A DNA stretch of 64,000 bases from Mycolicibacterium komanii (GCF_001050035.1 NZ_CVTA01000065.1:62001-126000); one strand, 5' to 3'. Positions 1-10,460 are shown, numbered from the stretch's first letter. The notes: generated by a model from the sequence alone, not told the origin. Numbers and translations are program-made.

Positions 1-452
1 TGCGGAGCAAGTCGATGTGGGGCCTCGTGCCCGTCAAGGGCAGGTTCACCGAATTCAGCGGCGACGGCCAACTGTCCGCGCCGCAAACGGTTTCCGGCCA
101 CGTCGACATCAAGGCGGCGTCGCTGCGCACCGGTATCCGCAAACGCGACGAACACCTGCACTCCGCCGATTTCTTTGAGGCCGAGCGGTTCCCGGAGATC
201 AGCGTGCTCGTCGCCGGAGCCGACGCCATCGACGGCGACACCATCGACCTACGCGCCGAGCTGACCATCAAGGGCACGACGAAACCGCTGACGCTGCGCA
301 CCAAGGTCGCACCGGTCGGCGACGGCGGGATGCGGCTGACCACCGAAGCCACCGTCAACCGGCAGGACTTCGGAGTCGACGGCAACATGGTCGGCATGAT
401 CGGCGACAAGGCCACGATCTCCGGCGACTTGGTGTTCCGGCACACGCGCTAG
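1..452 (+). CDS. YceI-like family protein, 5' end outside the window
   Basis: The C-terminal ~150 residues of a YceI-type protein. This is a lipocalin-like beta-barrel family that binds long isoprenoid or amphiphilic lipids, usually in the periplasm. The reading frame is open to base 1 with residues RSKSM before WGLVPVKGRF. In the family that segment follows an N-terminal strand (the WxLDxxHS region), so the ATG at 15 is internal and the real start lies upstream. Visible family features are VKGRFTEFSGDG, the DEHL..ADFF..ERFPEI block, and the closing strand with KATISGDLVF. Any signal peptide would be outside the window. The gene ends 15 nt before the next start on the same strand, so the two may be co-transcribed. 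The family call is good; the ligand is unknown. Confidence 0.8.
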   Translation, partial: RSKSMWGLVPVKGRFTEFSGDGQLSAPQTVSGHVDIKAASLRTGIRKRDEHLHSADFFEAERFPEISVLVAGADAIDGDTIDLRAELTIKGTTKPLTLRTKVAPVGDGGMRLTTEATVNRQDFGVDGNMVGMIGDKATISGDLVFRHTR

Positions 453-467
453 CCGTACGATCACCGC

Positions 468-869
468 ATGGCCGACTCATCGCGTCCACTGCGGGTCCTC
501 GTCTACAGCGACAACCCCAGGACCCGGGAAGAGGTGCAACTCGCGCTCGGTAAGCGGGTGCATCCGGAGTTGCCGGAACTGACCTACGTCGAGGTGGCGA
601 CCGGACCCATGGTCATCCGCCAGATGGACGAGGGCGGGTTCGATCTGGTGATCCTCGACGGCGAGGCCGCCCCGACCGGCGGGATGGGAATCGCCAAGCA
701 GCTCAAGGACGAGATCGCCGATTGTCCGCCGATCCTGGTGCTCACGGGCCGGCCCGATGACGCTTGGCTGGCCCGCTGGTCGCGCGCCGAAGCCGCGGTC
801 CCCCACCCGATCGATCCGATCCGGCTGGGCGACGCCGTGGCCTCGCTGCTACGCACCCTGGTGCAATAG
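468..869 (+). CDS. Atypical single-domain response regulator (Rv3143-like)
   Basis: A 133-residue protein made of one CheY-like receiver domain and no output domain. It resembles the stand-alone regulator located just upstream of nuoA in M. tuberculosis. Visible landmarks are D15 in the N-terminal acidic patch (only one acidic residue, SDNP), D64 at the phospho-acceptor position (LVILDGEAAP), T93 at the switch Thr (VLTGRP), and the terminal HPIDP motif. The invariant Lys of normal receivers (KP) is His113 here, so phosphorylation signalling may be altered or absent. No histidine kinase lies nearby. It precedes nuoA by 166 nt on the same strand. A partner or target cannot be read from the sequence. 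Confidence 0.85.
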   Translation: MADSSRPLRVLVYSDNPRTREEVQLALGKRVHPELPELTYVEVATGPMVIRQMDEGGFDLVILDGEAAPTGGMGIAKQLKDEIADCPPILVLTGRPDDAWLARWSRAEAAVPHPIDPIRLGDAVASLLRTLVQ

Positions 870-1035
870 CCGGAAAACACGTAAACAGCTGTCGCACTTG
901 CCTATTGGAGGCATGACGACATAGCCACGCGTTGCTAATAGCGATACTAACCAAAAGGTGTGGCGCGCATCCCAAAGGGCGCTAGGGTGTGGGTAAGCTC
1001 ACATCGAACAGCCCACGAGGGAGCGTTTGCTCGGT
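870..1035 (+). promoter_or_regulatory. Intergenic leader with probable nuo operon promoter
   Basis: This gap is the only sizeable non-coding space upstream of nuoA and must hold the operon promoter unless transcription comes from the regulator gene. A TANNNT-type -10 candidate, TAGGGT, lies at 983-988. The sequence about 17 nt upstream (around 960-965, TGGCGC) is a poor -35. An SD-like GAGGGA is at 1018-1023. The candidate is plausible but unproven; other AT-richer spots (for example around 930-950) could also serve. No gene is visible here. Confidence 0.35.
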
Positions 1036-1410
1036 ATGGATTTGTACACGCCAATCCTGGTGCTTGGCGCTATTGCGGCCGCGTTCGCAGTCGGCTCGGT
1101 CGCCATTGCTCTGCTGATCGGCCCGCGCCGCTACAACCGGGCCAAGCTCGAGGCCTACGAGTGCGGGATCGAGCCCGTGCCGCACGGCGGCGCGTCCGGT
1201 CAGCCCACTGGCCAGCGATTTCCGATCAAGTACTACTTGACCGCGATGTTGTTCATCATTTTCGACATCGAGATCGTCTTCCTCTACCCCTGGGCCGTGG
1301 CGTTCGACAACCTCGGGCTGTTCGCGCTGGTAGAGATGCTGCTGTTCATGGCGACGGTCTTCGTGGCCTACGCCTACGTCTGGCGGCGGGGAGGTCTGGC
1401 ATGGGACTAG
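1036..1410 (+). CDS. nuoA: NADH-quinone oxidoreductase subunit A
   Basis: A 124-residue membrane subunit of respiratory complex I (NDH-1), located at the junction of the peripheral and membrane arms. It has three predicted transmembrane helices (about residues 5-28, 62-84 and 89-110). Family signatures are YECGIEP after the first helix and the acidic [12 protein letters not shown] segment in the second. ATG 1036 was chosen over the in-frame TTG at 1027 because GAGGGA (1018-1023) is then about 12 nt away and MDLYTPIL aligns with the known mycobacterial N-terminus. First gene of the 14-gene nuo operon. Its stop overlaps nuoB by 10 nt. Confidence 0.95.
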   Translation: MDLYTPILVLGAIAAAFAVGSVAIALLIGPRRYNRAKLEAYECGIEPVPHGGASGQPTGQRFPIKYYLTAMLFIIFDIEIVFLYPWAVAFDNLGLFALVEMLLFMATVFVAYAYVWRRGGLAWD

Positions 1411-1955
1411 AGGAAAAGCTGCCCGGCGGGATCCTGCTGTCCACCGTCGAAAAGGTGGCCGGATACATCCGCAAGGGCTCGCTGTGGCCGGCGACGTTCG
1501 GGCTGGCCTGCTGCGCGATCGAGATGATGGCGACGGCGGGCCCGCGATTCGACATCTCGCGGTTCGGCATGGAGCGGTTCTCGGCCACTCCGCGGCAGGC
1601 CGACCTGATGATCGTGGCGGGCCGGGTCAGCCAGAAGATGGCGCCGGTGCTGCGGCAGATCTACGACCAGATGGCCGAGCCGAAATGGGTGCTGGCGATG
1701 GGGGTGTGCGCATCCTCGGGCGGCATGTTCAACAACTACGCGATCGTCCAGGGCGTCGATCACGTCGTGCCGGTGGACATCTACCTGCCGGGTTGCCCGC
1801 CGCGGCCGGAGATGCTGCTGCACGCGATCCTCAAGCTGCACGACAAGATTCAGGAGATGCCGCTCGGCGTGCACCGCGAAGAGGCCATCCGCGAGGCGGA
1901 GAAGGCGGCGCTGGCCGTGACGCCGACCATCGAGCTCAAGGGTCTGCTGCGGTGA
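1401..1955 (+). CDS. nuoB: NADH-quinone oxidoreductase subunit B
   Basis: A 184-residue subunit that carries the terminal [4Fe-4S] cluster N2, which hands electrons to quinone. The cluster ligands are visible: tandem C37-C38 ([10 protein letters not shown]), C103 (MGVCASSGG) and C132 (LPGCPPRPE). [19 protein letters not shown] is the usual family block. The frame stays open upstream across nuoA. The ATG at 1401 is used because it begins the conserved [11 protein letters not shown]-terminus and overlaps the nuoA stop. The C-terminus overlaps nuoC by 4 nt (GTGA), which indicates coupled translation. Confidence 0.96.
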   Translation: MGLEEKLPGGILLSTVEKVAGYIRKGSLWPATFGLACCAIEMMATAGPRFDISRFGMERFSATPRQADLMIVAGRVSQKMAPVLRQIYDQMAEPKWVLAMGVCASSGGMFNNYAIVQGVDHVVPVDIYLPGCPPRPEMLLHAILKLHDKIQEMPLGVHREEAIREAEKAALAVTPTIELKGLLR

Positions 1956-2641
1956 GTGAGACCAGCGGCGCCAACGGCCACGGCGGTCCCGAGATCATCG
2001 GTGTGCGCCGCGGCATGTTCGGCAACAGGGACACCGGCGATACGTCGGGTTACGGCCGCCTGGTGCGACCGGTGGCGCTGCCCGGCAGCTCACCGCGCCC
2101 GTACGGGGGCTACTTCGACGAGGTCGTCGACCGGCTCGCGGCGGTGCTCGGTGAGGACGGTTACGCCGCGTCGATCGAACGCGTCGTGGTCTACCGCGAC
2201 GAACTCACCCTCGAGATCGAGCGCGACCAGCTACCTGCGGTGGCGCGGGCGCTGCGCGATGACGCGGAGCTGCGCTTCGAGCTGTGCCTGGGAGTGAGCG
2301 GCGTGCACTACCCGGACGACACCGGGCGCGAGCTGCACGCGGTTTATCCGCTGATGTCGATCACGCACAATCGGCGGATCCGGATGGAAGTCACCGCACC
2401 GGACGCCGATCCGCACATCCCGTCGCTGTTCGGTGTGTATCCCACCACCGACTGGCACGAACGCGAGACCTACGACTTCTTCGGCATCATCTTCGACGGT
2501 CATCCGTCGCTGACCCGGATCGAGATGCCCGACGACTGGGTTGGGCATCCGCAACGCAAGGACTACCCGTTGGGCGGCATCCCGGTGGAGTACCACGGCG
2601 CCGAGATTCCTCCGCCCGATCAACGGAGGGCCTACAACTGA
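1952..2641 (+). CDS. nuoC: NADH-quinone oxidoreductase subunit C
   Basis: A 229-residue peripheral-arm subunit of complex I (30-kDa family). The signature [16 protein letters not shown] followed by LTRI is present, as is the terminal [13 protein letters not shown] motif. The first ~50 residues are a loosely conserved Gly/Pro-rich extension that is usual in actinobacterial NuoC. The GTG start at 1952 lies inside the nuoB stop (GTGA). The gene ends in TGATG, which gives a 1-nt overlap with nuoD. NuoC and NuoD are separate here, unlike the fused NuoCD of enterobacteria. Confidence 0.95.
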   Translation: MSETSGANGHGGPEIIGVRRGMFGNRDTGDTSGYGRLVRPVALPGSSPRPYGGYFDEVVDRLAAVLGEDGYAASIERVVVYRDELTLEIERDQLPAVARALRDDAELRFELCLGVSGVHYPDDTGRELHAVYPLMSITHNRRIRMEVTAPDADPHIPSLFGVYPTTDWHERETYDFFGIIFDGHPSLTRIEMPDDWVGHPQRKDYPLGGIPVEYHGAEIPPPDQRRAYN

Positions 2642-4002
2642 TGAGCATCTCCCACGTTCCGCCCACGCAGGGCGGCGCATCGTCGCCGGACGCCTCGGAC
2701 AACAACGAGACGGTTGTCGTTGTCGGCGGCCAAGATTGGGACCAGGTCGTGCAGGCCGCCAAGGAAGCGGCCGCCGCACACGCCGGTGAACGGATCGTCG
2801 TCAACATGGGACCGCAGCACCCCTCCACCCACGGCGTGCTGCGGCTCATCCTCGAAATCGAGGGTGAGACGGTCATCTCGGCCCGCTGCGGAATCGGCTA
2901 CCTGCACACCGGAATCGAGAAGAACCTCGAGTTCCGCAACTGGACCCAGGGCGTCACGTTCGTCACGCGGATGGACTATCTGTCACCGTTCTACAACGAG
3001 ACCGCCTACTGTCTGGGCGTCGAGAAGCTGCTGGGTGTCACCGACGCGATCCCCGAGCGCGCCAGCGTCATTCGCGTGATGATGATGGAGCTCAACCGAA
3101 TCTCCTCGCACCTGGTCGCATTGGCGACCGGCGGAATGGAACTGGGCGCGATGAGCGCCATGTTCTACGGATTCCGTGAGCGCGAACAGATCCTGTCGGT
3201 GTTCGAGACCGTGACCGGCCTGCGGATGAACAGTGCCTACGTCCGCCCGGGCGGGGTGGCGATGGACCTGCCCGACGAGGCCATTCCGCAGATCCGCGAA
3301 TTGCTCAAGCTGATGCCCAAGCGGCTCAAGGACCTCGAGGACCTGCTCAACGAGAACTACATCTGGAAGGCCCGCACGGTCGGCGTCGGCTATCTCGATC
3401 TGACCGGGTGCATGGCACTTGGGATCACGGGGCCGTGTCTGCGCTCCACCGGGCTCCCGCACGACCTGCGCAAAACCCAACCCTATTGCGGCTACGAGAC
3501 ATACGACTTCGATGTGATCACCGATCAGGGTTGCGACTCCTACGGCCGGTACCTGATCCGGGTCAAGGAGATGCACGAGTCGCTGAAGATCGTCGAGCAG
3601 TGTCTCGACCGACTCCGACCCGGGCCCGTGATGATCCAGGACAAGAAACTGGGTTGGCCGGCAGATCTGAAGCTCGGCCCGGACGGGCTCGGTAATTCGC
3701 CCGAGCACATCGCCAAGATCATGGGCCATTCGATGGAGGGACTGATTCACCACTTCAAACTCGTCACCGAGGGGATCCGGGTGCCCGCCGGTCAGGTCTA
3801 CGTCGCAATCGAGTCCCCCCGAGGCGAACTCGGCGTGCACATGGTCTCCGACGGCGGCACTCGCCCTTACCGCGTGCACTACCGCGACCCGTCGTTCAAC
3901 AACCTGCAGGCCGTCGCCGCGATGTGTGAAGGCGGCATGGTCGCCGACCTGATCACCGCCGTGGCGTCGATCGACCCGGTCATGGGAGGCGTGGACAGGT
4001 GA
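2641..4002 (+). CDS. nuoD: NADH-quinone oxidoreductase subunit D
   Basis: A 453-residue 49-kDa-type subunit that lines the quinone pocket together with NuoB. Motifs seen are [14 protein letters not shown] near residue 55, [12 protein letters not shown], and the C-terminal [18 protein letters not shown] and [11 protein letters not shown]. An N-terminal ~50-residue extension (VPPTQGG, then an acidic stretch) precedes the conserved core. The ATG at 2641 shares its A with the nuoC stop TGA, and the downstream GTG of nuoE overlaps its own stop. Full length for an actinobacterial NuoD. Confidence 0.96.
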   Translation: MSISHVPPTQGGASSPDASDNNETVVVVGGQDWDQVVQAAKEAAAAHAGERIVVNMGPQHPSTHGVLRLILEIEGETVISARCGIGYLHTGIEKNLEFRNWTQGVTFVTRMDYLSPFYNETAYCLGVEKLLGVTDAIPERASVIRVMMMELNRISSHLVALATGGMELGAMSAMFYGFREREQILSVFETVTGLRMNSAYVRPGGVAMDLPDEAIPQIRELLKLMPKRLKDLEDLLNENYIWKARTVGVGYLDLTGCMALGITGPCLRSTGLPHDLRKTQPYCGYETYDFDVITDQGCDSYGRYLIRVKEMHESLKIVEQCLDRLRPGPVMIQDKKLGWPADLKLGPDGLGNSPEHIAKIMGHSMEGLIHHFKLVTEGIRVPAGQVYVAIESPRGELGVHMVSDGGTRPYRVHYRDPSFNNLQAVAAMCEGGMVADLITAVASIDPVMGGVDR

Positions 4003-4862
4003 GCGTATTCCTGGAGCTCGGTCAGCGACCCGAGGAACCCGGCCCGCCGATCAACGGGCCGGTGTCGTATCCGGACGACGTCGCGGCGCGACTGGCCACC
4101 GACGCCGAGCGAATCATCGCGCGCTACCCGCAATCGCGTTCGGCGCTGCTGCCGCTGCTGCACCTCGTCCAGTCCGAGGACGGTTGCCTCACGCCGGCCG
4201 GTATCGCCTTCTGCGCCAAGCAGTTGGGGCTCACCGACGCCGAGGTCACCGCCGTGGCGACCTTCTACTCGATGTACCGGCGCACGCCGACCGGCGAGTA
4301 CCTCGTCGGGGTGTGCACGAACACGCTGTGCGCGGTGATGGGTGGCGACGCGATCCTCGATGCGCTGCAGGAACATCTCGGCGTGCACGCCGGAGAGACG
4401 ACGCCGGACGGGCGCATCACGCTCGAACACGTCGAGTGCAACGCGGCGTGCGACTACGCCCCGGTGGTGATGGTCAACTGGGAGTTCTTCGACAACCAGA
4501 CGACGTCGTCGGCGCGCGATCTGGTCGACGCGCTGCGCGACGGCAACCCGCCCGAACCGACGCGGGGCACGCCGTTGTGCACCTTCCGGGAGACGGCGCG
4601 CACGCTGGCCGGCCTTCCCGATCCGCGCTCCGGTGGCCGCAGGATCGGCGACGCGACGCTCGCGGGTCTGCGGGTGGCGCGCGAACGCGGCATGCAGGCC
4701 CCCGACGCCGACACCCCGGCAGCCTCCACCGAGACGCCCGACGACGAGAAGGCGGGCGCCGAAGCGACCGCGAACGCACCCGCGCCCGGCCCGTCGGCGA
4801 CCATCCCGCCCAAGCCGAACAACATCGAAACAAGCCCGGACGCAACGGATTCACGCACATGA
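3999..4862 (+). CDS. nuoE: NADH-quinone oxidoreductase subunit E with long C-terminal tail
   Basis: A 287-residue subunit (24-kDa family) with the thioredoxin-like [2Fe-2S] N1a domain. The ligands are C106, C111 (GVCTNTLC), C147 and C151 ([11 protein letters not shown]). The conserved core ends around residue 190. The remainder, to residue 287, is Pro/Ala/Asp/Thr-rich and looks disordered, longer than in most bacterial NuoE proteins and somewhat longer than I recall for M. tuberculosis. GTG start at 3999 with a 4-nt overlap with nuoD; ATGA overlap with nuoF. It transfers electrons alongside NuoF in the NADH-dehydrogenase module. Confidence 0.95.
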   Translation: MSVFLELGQRPEEPGPPINGPVSYPDDVAARLATDAERIIARYPQSRSALLPLLHLVQSEDGCLTPAGIAFCAKQLGLTDAEVTAVATFYSMYRRTPTGEYLVGVCTNTLCAVMGGDAILDALQEHLGVHAGETTPDGRITLEHVECNAACDYAPVVMVNWEFFDNQTTSSARDLVDALRDGNPPEPTRGTPLCTFRETARTLAGLPDPRSGGRRIGDATLAGLRVARERGMQAPDADTPAASTETPDDEKAGAEATANAPAPGPSATIPPKPNNIETSPDATDSRT

Positions 4863-6175
4863 CAGCTCTGACGCCCGTGCTCAGCCGGTTCTGGGACGAG
4901 CCAGAACCGTGGTCGCTGGACACCTACCGCCGCCATGGCGGTTACCAGGCTCTGGAGAAGGCCCTCGCGATGGGCCCCGACGACGTCATCGGGCTGGTGA
5001 AGGACTCCGGTCTGCGTGGCCGTGGCGGCGCCGGTTTCCCCACGGGCACGAAGTGGTCGTTCATCCCGCAGGACGACACCGGGGCCGGGGCCAAGCCGCA
5101 CTACCTGGTCATCAACGCCGACGAGTCGGAACCCGGTACGTGCAAAGACATCCCGCTGATGTTGACCACCCCGCACTTCCTCGTCGAGGGAGCGATCATC
5201 GCGGCATACGCGATCCGCGCGCATCACGCGTTCATCTACCTGCGCGGAGAAGTGGTGCCCGTGCTGCGGAGGTTGCACGCCGCCGTGGCCGAGGCCTACG
5301 AGGCGGGTTTCCTCGGCACCGACATCCTGGGGTCGGGCTTCGATCTGGAGTTGATCGTGCACGCGGGCGCGGGCGCCTACATCTGCGGGGAGGAGACCGC
5401 GCTGCTGGACTCCCTGGAGGGCCGCCGCGGACAACCGAGGCTGCGGCCGCCGTTCCCCGCCGTCGCCGGTTTGTACGCCTGCCCGACCGTGGTCAACAAC
5501 GTCGAGTCGATCGCCAGCGTGCCGCCCATCCTGCTCAACGGAATCGACTGGTTCCGCTCGATGGGGTCGGAGAAGTCACCGGGCTTCACGCTGTACTCGC
5601 TGTCGGGTCACGTCGCCAAACCCGGCCAGTACGAGGCGCCGCTCGGGATCACGCTGCGCGAACTGTTGGAGTACGCGGGCGGTGTCCGTGCCGGACATCA
5701 GCTGAAGTTCTGGACGCCCGGCGGGTCGTCCACTCCCCTGCTGACCGACGAACACCTCGACGTGCCAATGGATTACGAAGGCATGGCCGGTGTCGGCACG
5801 ATGCTCGGGACCAAGGCGCTACAGATCTTCGACGAGACCACCTGCGTGGTGCGTGCGGTGCGCCGCTGGACGCAGTTCTACGCGCACGAATCCTGCGGCA
5901 AGTGCACGCCCTGCCGCGAAGGCACCTACTGGCTGGCCCAGATCTACGAACGCCTGGAAACGGGCGCCGGCACCGAGGCCGATATCGACAAGCTGCTCGA
6001 CATCTCCGACAACATCTTCGGAAAGTCGTTCTGCGCGTTGGGTGACGGCGCGGCGGCACCGATCATGTCGTCGATCAAATTCTTCCGCGACGAGTACATC
6101 GCCCACCTCGACGGCGGCTGCCCGTTCGATCCGCACGCGTCCACGCTGATGGCGACGGAAGGGGTCGGGGTCTGA
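4859..6175 (+). CDS. nuoF: NADH-quinone oxidoreductase subunit F (NADH/FMN site)
   Basis: A 438-residue flavoprotein that oxidises NADH and passes electrons to cluster N3. Visible features are the glycine-rich nucleotide loop GRGGAGFPTG (about residues 54-63), the FMN-site NADESEPGTCKD, the AGAYICGEETAL block, and [4Fe-4S] ligands C346, C349, C352 (ESCGKCTPCREG) and C392 (SFCALGDG). The frame is open far upstream, but ATG 4859 begins the conserved N-terminus and overlaps the nuoE stop (ATGA). It is followed by an unusual 100-nt gap before nuoG. Confidence 0.96.
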   Translation: MTALTPVLSRFWDEPEPWSLDTYRRHGGYQALEKALAMGPDDVIGLVKDSGLRGRGGAGFPTGTKWSFIPQDDTGAGAKPHYLVINADESEPGTCKDIPLMLTTPHFLVEGAIIAAYAIRAHHAFIYLRGEVVPVLRRLHAAVAEAYEAGFLGTDILGSGFDLELIVHAGAGAYICGEETALLDSLEGRRGQPRLRPPFPAVAGLYACPTVVNNVESIASVPPILLNGIDWFRSMGSEKSPGFTLYSLSGHVAKPGQYEAPLGITLRELLEYAGGVRAGHQLKFWTPGGSSTPLLTDEHLDVPMDYEGMAGVGTMLGTKALQIFDETTCVVRAVRRWTQFYAHESCGKCTPCREGTYWLAQIYERLETGAGTEADIDKLLDISDNIFGKSFCALGDGAAAPIMSSIKFFRDEYIAHLDGGCPFDPHASTLMATEGVGV

Positions 6176-6194
6176 TGGGGTGGCGTGCAATGAG

Positions 6195-6258
6195 TCGCCG
6201 AACGTGCGCTCAGCGCGATATTTCGGCCAATTTTTCGCGCTGGTCGCACGCTCGGCGA
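6195..6258. repeat. Imperfect inverted repeat in the nuoF-nuoG gap
   Basis: Two 24-nt arms, 6195-6218 and 6235-6258, are inverted repeats matching at 21 of 24 positions. They flank a 16-nt AT-richer loop. The right arm contains CGCACGCTCGGCGA, a core also seen in palindromes near 19.5 kb and 48.7 kb. It sits in the only real intergenic gap inside the nuo operon, 17 nt before nuoG. A transcript would fold into a long hairpin. It has no U-tract, so an mRNA-stability or partial attenuation element is likelier than a terminator. Confidence 0.65.
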
Positions 6259-6275
6259 GCTAGGGGGTTGATTCG

Positions 6276-8669
6276 ATGACGCAGACCGCTGACACCGGCG
6301 CGGCGGCCACCGAAGTCGAGATGGTGCAGCTGTCCATCGACGGTGTGGACGTCAGTGTTCCCAAGGGCACGTTGGTGATTCGGGCCGCCGAACTGATCGG
6401 CGTCCAGATACCGCGGTTCTGTGATCACCCGCTGCTCGATCCGGTGGGCGCCTGCCGGCAGTGCCTGGTCGAGGTGGAGGGTCAGCGCAAGCCGATGGCG
6501 TCCTGCACCACGACCTGCACGCCCGACATGGTGGTGCGCACGCAGTTCACCTCGCCGGCGGCGGACAAGGCGCAGCAGGGCGTGATGGAGCTACTGCTGA
6601 TCAACCACCCGCTGGACTGTCCGGTGTGCGACAAGGGCGGCGAATGCCCGCTGCAGAACCAGGCGATGTCCAACGGCCGCGCCGAAACTCGGTTCGAAGA
6701 CGTCAAACGCACGTTCCCGAAGCCGATCAACATCTCCTCGCAGGTGTTGTTGGACCGTGAGCGGTGCGTGCTGTGCGCCCGCTGTACCCGGTTCTCCGAA
6801 CAGATCGCCGGCGACCCGTTCATCGAGCTGCTGGAACGCGGTGCGCTGCAACAGGTCGGCATCGCGCCGGGCGAGCCGTTCCAGTCGTACTTCTCCGGCA
6901 ACACCGTGCAGATCTGCCCGGTCGGCGCGCTCACCGGCGCTGCCTACCGGTTCCGGGCCAGGCCGTTCGACCTGGTGTCGAGCCCCAGCGTGTGCGAGCA
7001 CTGCGCGTCCGGGTGCGCGCAGCGCACCGACCACCGCCGCGGAAAGGTGCTGCGTCGCTTGGCCGGTGACGAGCCGCAGGTCAACGAGGAATGGAACTGC
7101 GACAAGGGCCGGTGGGCGTTCACGTACACCACCCAAGGCGACCGCATCACCACACCGCTGATCCGCGACGACGGCGGCAAGCTGCGGCCGGCGTCGTGGT
7201 CCGAGGCTCTGGTGGTGGCCGGCAACGGGCTGGCCGCGGCCAGCGGCAGCGCGGGTGTGCTGGTCGGTGGTCGGATGACCCTCGAAGACGCCTACGCCTA
7301 CTCGAAGTTCGCCCGGATCGTGCTCAACACCAACGACATCGACTTCCGGGCCCGCCCGCACAGCGCCGAGGAGGCCGACTTCCTCGCCGCCCATGTCGCG
7401 GGTCAACCGATGACGGTGACCTACTCCGACCTCGAGAACGCGCCCGCGGTTCTGCTCGCCGGTTTCGAGCCCGAAGAGGAATCGCCGATCGTGTTCCTGC
7501 GGCTGCGCAAGGCCGTACGTAAGAAGGCGCTGCAAGTGATCTCCATCGCGCCCTTCGCCACCCGCAGCCTGACCAAGCTGCGTGGCCGGCTGGTCACCGC
7601 GGCCTCGGGAGACGAGGCTGCCGCACTGGACGAGCTGGCAAGCGACCCGCAGCTGCGGTTGCCCGGCACGATCATCATGGTCGGCGAACGATTGGCCACG
7701 TCGCCCGGAGCCCTCTCTGCGGCAGCCAGATTGGCCGAGGCGACCGGCGCGAGGCTGGCGTGGGTGCCCAGACGTGCCGGTGAGCGCGGCGCGGTGGAAG
7801 CCGGTGCGCTGCCCAACCTGTTGCCCGGTGGCAGGCCGATCAGCGACGGCACGGCCCTCGAGCAGACCGCGGCGGCGTGGCACGTCGACGCGCTGCCCAC
7901 CGCGCCGGGCCGGGACACCACCGCGATCCTGGAGGCCGCGCGCAGCGGCGAACTGGGCGCCCTGCTCGTCGGCGGCGTGGAGGTCGCCGACCTCCCGGAT
8001 CCCGAGGCGGCGCTGGCCGCGATCGAGTCCGCACCCTTCGTCGTCAGCCTCGAGTTGCGCGAGAGCGCGGTCACCGCGGTCGCCGACGTCGTCTTCCCCA
8101 TTGCGCCGGTCGTGGAGAAGGCCGGTTCATACCTGAACTGGGAGGGCCGACTTCGCCCGTTCCAGCCGTCGCTGCAGACCAACGCCATCCCCGATCTGCG
8201 GGTGCTGAATTTCCTGGCCGACGAGATCGGTGTGGCGTTGAACCTGCCGACCGCGTCGGCCGCCGGCGACGAGATCTCCCGCCTGGGCATGTGGGCGGGA
8301 CGGCGACCCGACGCACCGAACCTTCCACCGTTGGAGCGCACGCTTCCGGTCGAGGGTCAGGCCGTGCTCGCCGGCTGGCGGATGCTGCTCGACGAGGGCC
8401 GAATGCAGGATGGCGAACCGCATCTGGCGGGCACCGCGCGCACGCCGGTGGCCCGGCTCTCCGCAACCACGGCCGCCGAAATCGGTGCCGAGGACGGCGA
8501 TCTGATCACCGCGCGGACACCCCGGGGGACGATCACGCTGCCGTTGGTCATCACCGACATGGGCGACCGTGTCCTCTGGCTGCCGCTGAACTCGCCGGGT
8601 TCGGCGGTCCACCGCAGCCTCGGCGTATCGCCCGGAGATGTCGTGTCGATCGGGCGGGCCGAGCCGTGA
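6276..8669 (+). CDS. nuoG: NADH-quinone oxidoreductase subunit G
   Basis: A 797-residue iron-sulphur subunit. In order it shows: an N-terminal ferredoxin-like [2Fe-2S] domain ([17 protein letters not shown], then C in MASCTTTC); the HC3 [4Fe-4S] site ([17 protein letters not shown]); a [10 protein letters not shown]...C cluster; and the extra N7 site ([10 protein letters not shown]...NCDKGRWAF). After these comes a molybdopterin-oxidoreductase-like domain, catalytically inactive in complex I, and a C-terminal aspartate-decarboxylase-like barrel. The ATG at 6276 has a nearby AGGGGG. Its stop overlaps the GTG of nuoH by 4 nt. Confidence 0.96.
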   Translation: MTQTADTGAAATEVEMVQLSIDGVDVSVPKGTLVIRAAELIGVQIPRFCDHPLLDPVGACRQCLVEVEGQRKPMASCTTTCTPDMVVRTQFTSPAADKAQQGVMELLLINHPLDCPVCDKGGECPLQNQAMSNGRAETRFEDVKRTFPKPINISSQVLLDRERCVLCARCTRFSEQIAGDPFIELLERGALQQVGIAPGEPFQSYFSGNTVQICPVGALTGAAYRFRARPFDLVSSPSVCEHCASGCAQRTDHRRGKVLRRLAGDEPQVNEEWNCDKGRWAFTYTTQGDRITTPLIRDDGGKLRPASWSEALVVAGNGLAAASGSAGVLVGGRMTLEDAYAYSKFARIVLNTNDIDFRARPHSAEEADFLAAHVAGQPMTVTYSDLENAPAVLLAGFEPEEESPIVFLRLRKAVRKKALQVISIAPFATRSLTKLRGRLVTAASGDEAAALDELASDPQLRLPGTIIMVGERLATSPGALSAAARLAEATGARLAWVPRRAGERGAVEAGALPNLLPGGRPISDGTALEQTAAAWHVDALPTAPGRDTTAILEAARSGELGALLVGGVEVADLPDPEAALAAIESAPFVVSLELRESAVTAVADVVFPIAPVVEKAGSYLNWEGRLRPFQPSLQTNAIPDLRVLNFLADEIGVALNLPTASAAGDEISRLGMWAGRRPDAPNLPPLERTLPVEGQAVLAGWRMLLDEGRMQDGEPHLAGTARTPVARLSATTAAEIGAEDGDLITARTPRGTITLPLVITDMGDRVLWLPLNSPGSAVHRSLGVSPGDVVSIGRAEP

Positions 8670-9922
8670 TCCATCCCGATCCCACTCTGTTCGGACACGA
8701 CCCGTGGTGGCTGATCCTCGGCAAGTCGGTGGCGATCTTCGCGTTCCTGATGCTGTCGGTCCTCTCGGCGATCCTGATCGAGCGCAAACTGCTGGGGCGC
8801 ATGCAGATGCGGTTCGGCCCCAACCGCGTCGGGCCCAAGGGACTCCTGCAGTCGCTGGTCGACGGCGTCAAACTCGCCCTCAAGGAGGGCCTGGTCCCCA
8901 CCGGGGTGGACAAGTTCGTCTACCTCGCCGCGCCGGTGATCTCGGCGGTGCCCGCCTTCATCGCGTTCGCCGTCATCCCGATGGGCGGCGAGGTCTCGAT
9001 CTTCGGTCACCGCACCGCATTACAGCTGACCGACATGCCCGTCGCCGTTCTCTACATCCTGGCGGCGACGTCGATCGGCGTGTACGGGATCGTGTTGGCC
9101 GGCTGGGCGTCGGGTTCGACGTATCCACTGCTCGGCGGGATCCGGTCGAGCGCACAGGTCATCTCGTACGAAATCGCGATGGCGCTGTCCTTCGTGGCGG
9201 TGTTCATCTATGCGGGCTCGATGTCGACCTCCGGCATCGTCGCCGCCCAGGACGGCACCTGGTTCATCTTCCTGCTGCTGCCGTCGTTTCTGGTCTATGT
9301 CACCTCGATGGTCGGCGAAACCAACCGTGCGCCTTTCGATCTGCCCGAGGCCGAGGGCGAGCTGGTCGGCGGGTTCCACACCGAGTACTCGTCGATCAAG
9401 TTCGCGATGTTCATGCTCGCCGAGTACGTCAACATGACGACCGTGTCGGCGCTGGCGACGACGATGTTCCTCGGCGGCTGGCACGCCCCGTGGCCGATCA
9501 ACATGTGGGACGGCGCTAACACCGGTTGGTGGCCCCTGCTCTGGTTCGTCGCCAAGGTGTGGGTGTTCATGTTCCTGTTCTTCTGGCTGCGCGCCACGCT
9601 GCCCCGCATGCGCTACGACCAGTTCATGGGGCTGGGTTGGAAGGTGCTGATCCCGTTCTCGTTGGCTTGGATCATGATCGTCGCCACGGCGCGGGCGTTG
9701 CGCAACGAAGGCTTCAGCCAGGTCACCACCACGCTCGCCGCTCTCGGCACCATCGTGGCGCTGCTGATCGTCGTCGGTCTGTGGCGGTCGGCGCGCCGCC
9801 GCAATGTCCGCGAGATCCCGCAGCAGAAGCTGGATCCGCAGATCTTCCCCGTCCCGCCCCTGCCGAGCAGCGCTCGGTCTGTTTCGGGACCGACCGCAAC
9901 CAAGGAGCGAGCCGATGCCTAA
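8666..9922 (+). CDS. nuoH: NADH-quinone oxidoreductase subunit H
   Basis: A 418-residue membrane subunit (ND1 family) that forms the heel of complex I and the entrance of the quinone chamber. About eight transmembrane helices are evident. Signatures are [21 protein letters not shown] and [20 protein letters not shown]. The C-terminal ~40 residues (after WRSARRRN) are hydrophilic and cytoplasmic. The GTG start at 8666 lies in the nuoG stop (GTGA), and the frame upstream of it is antisense-like shadow sequence. The 3' end overlaps nuoI by 8 nt. Confidence 0.95.
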   Translation: MIHPDPTLFGHDPWWLILGKSVAIFAFLMLSVLSAILIERKLLGRMQMRFGPNRVGPKGLLQSLVDGVKLALKEGLVPTGVDKFVYLAAPVISAVPAFIAFAVIPMGGEVSIFGHRTALQLTDMPVAVLYILAATSIGVYGIVLAGWASGSTYPLLGGIRSSAQVISYEIAMALSFVAVFIYAGSMSTSGIVAAQDGTWFIFLLLPSFLVYVTSMVGETNRAPFDLPEAEGELVGGFHTEYSSIKFAMFMLAEYVNMTTVSALATTMFLGGWHAPWPINMWDGANTGWWPLLWFVAKVWVFMFLFFWLRATLPRMRYDQFMGLGWKVLIPFSLAWIMIVATARALRNEGFSQVTTTLAALGTIVALLIVVGLWRSARRRNVREIPQQKLDPQIFPVPPLPSSARSVSGPTATKERADA

Positions 9923-10460
9923 GTTCCTCGACGCGATAAAGGGTTTCGGAGTCACCTTCGGGACCATGTTCAAAAAGCCGATCACCGAGGAGTATCCGGA
10001 GAAGCCGGGACCCGTCGCCAAGCGCTACCACGGACGCCACCAACTCAACCGGTATCCCGACGGTCTGGAGAAGTGCATCGGGTGCGAACTGTGCGCCTGG
10101 GCGTGCCCCGCCGACGCCATCTACGTCGAGGGCGCCGACAACACCGACGACGAGCGGTACTCCCCCGGTGAACGCTACGGCCGCGTGTACCAGATCAACT
10201 ACCTTCGCTGCATCGGCTGCGGGCTGTGCATCGAGGCGTGTCCCACGCGGGCGTTGACGATGACCAACGAATACGAGATGGCCGACGACAACCGCGCCGA
10301 CCTCATCTGGGGCAAGGACAAACTGCTGGCGCCGTTGCGATCCGGCATGCTGCCGCCGCCGCATCCGATGGCGCCCGGCGCCACCGACGAAGACTATTAC
10401 CTGGGCAACATCGGGCCCGTCGAACAGGAGCCCCAGAGGGTCACCGGGGACGTGCGATGA
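9915..10460 (+). CDS. nuoI: NADH-quinone oxidoreductase subunit I
   Basis: A 181-residue ferredoxin-like subunit (TYKY family) that carries two [4Fe-4S] clusters (N6a, N6b) in the peripheral arm. Both motifs are complete: [16 protein letters not shown] and [16 protein letters not shown]. The family block [11 protein letters not shown] follows. ATG 9915 is preceded by AAGGAG (9902-9907), a strong SD. The start codon lies within the last codons of nuoH. The gene ends in ATGA with nuoJ. Confidence 0.95.
   Translation: MPKFLDAIKGFGVTFGTMFKKPITEEYPEKPGPVAKRYHGRHQLNRYPDGLEKCIGCELCAWACPADAIYVEGADNTDDERYSPGERYGRVYQINYLRCIGCGLCIEACPTRALTMTNEYEMADDNRADLIWGKDKLLAPLRSGMLPPPHPMAPGATDEDYYLGNIGPVEQEPQRVTGDVR

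Noticed and set aside
960..1955. A long frame that would fuse an N-terminal part to NuoB
   Set aside because: Its first ~147 codons overlap nuoA in another frame and have an Arg/Pro-rich, non-protein-like composition; NuoB begins at ATG 1401.
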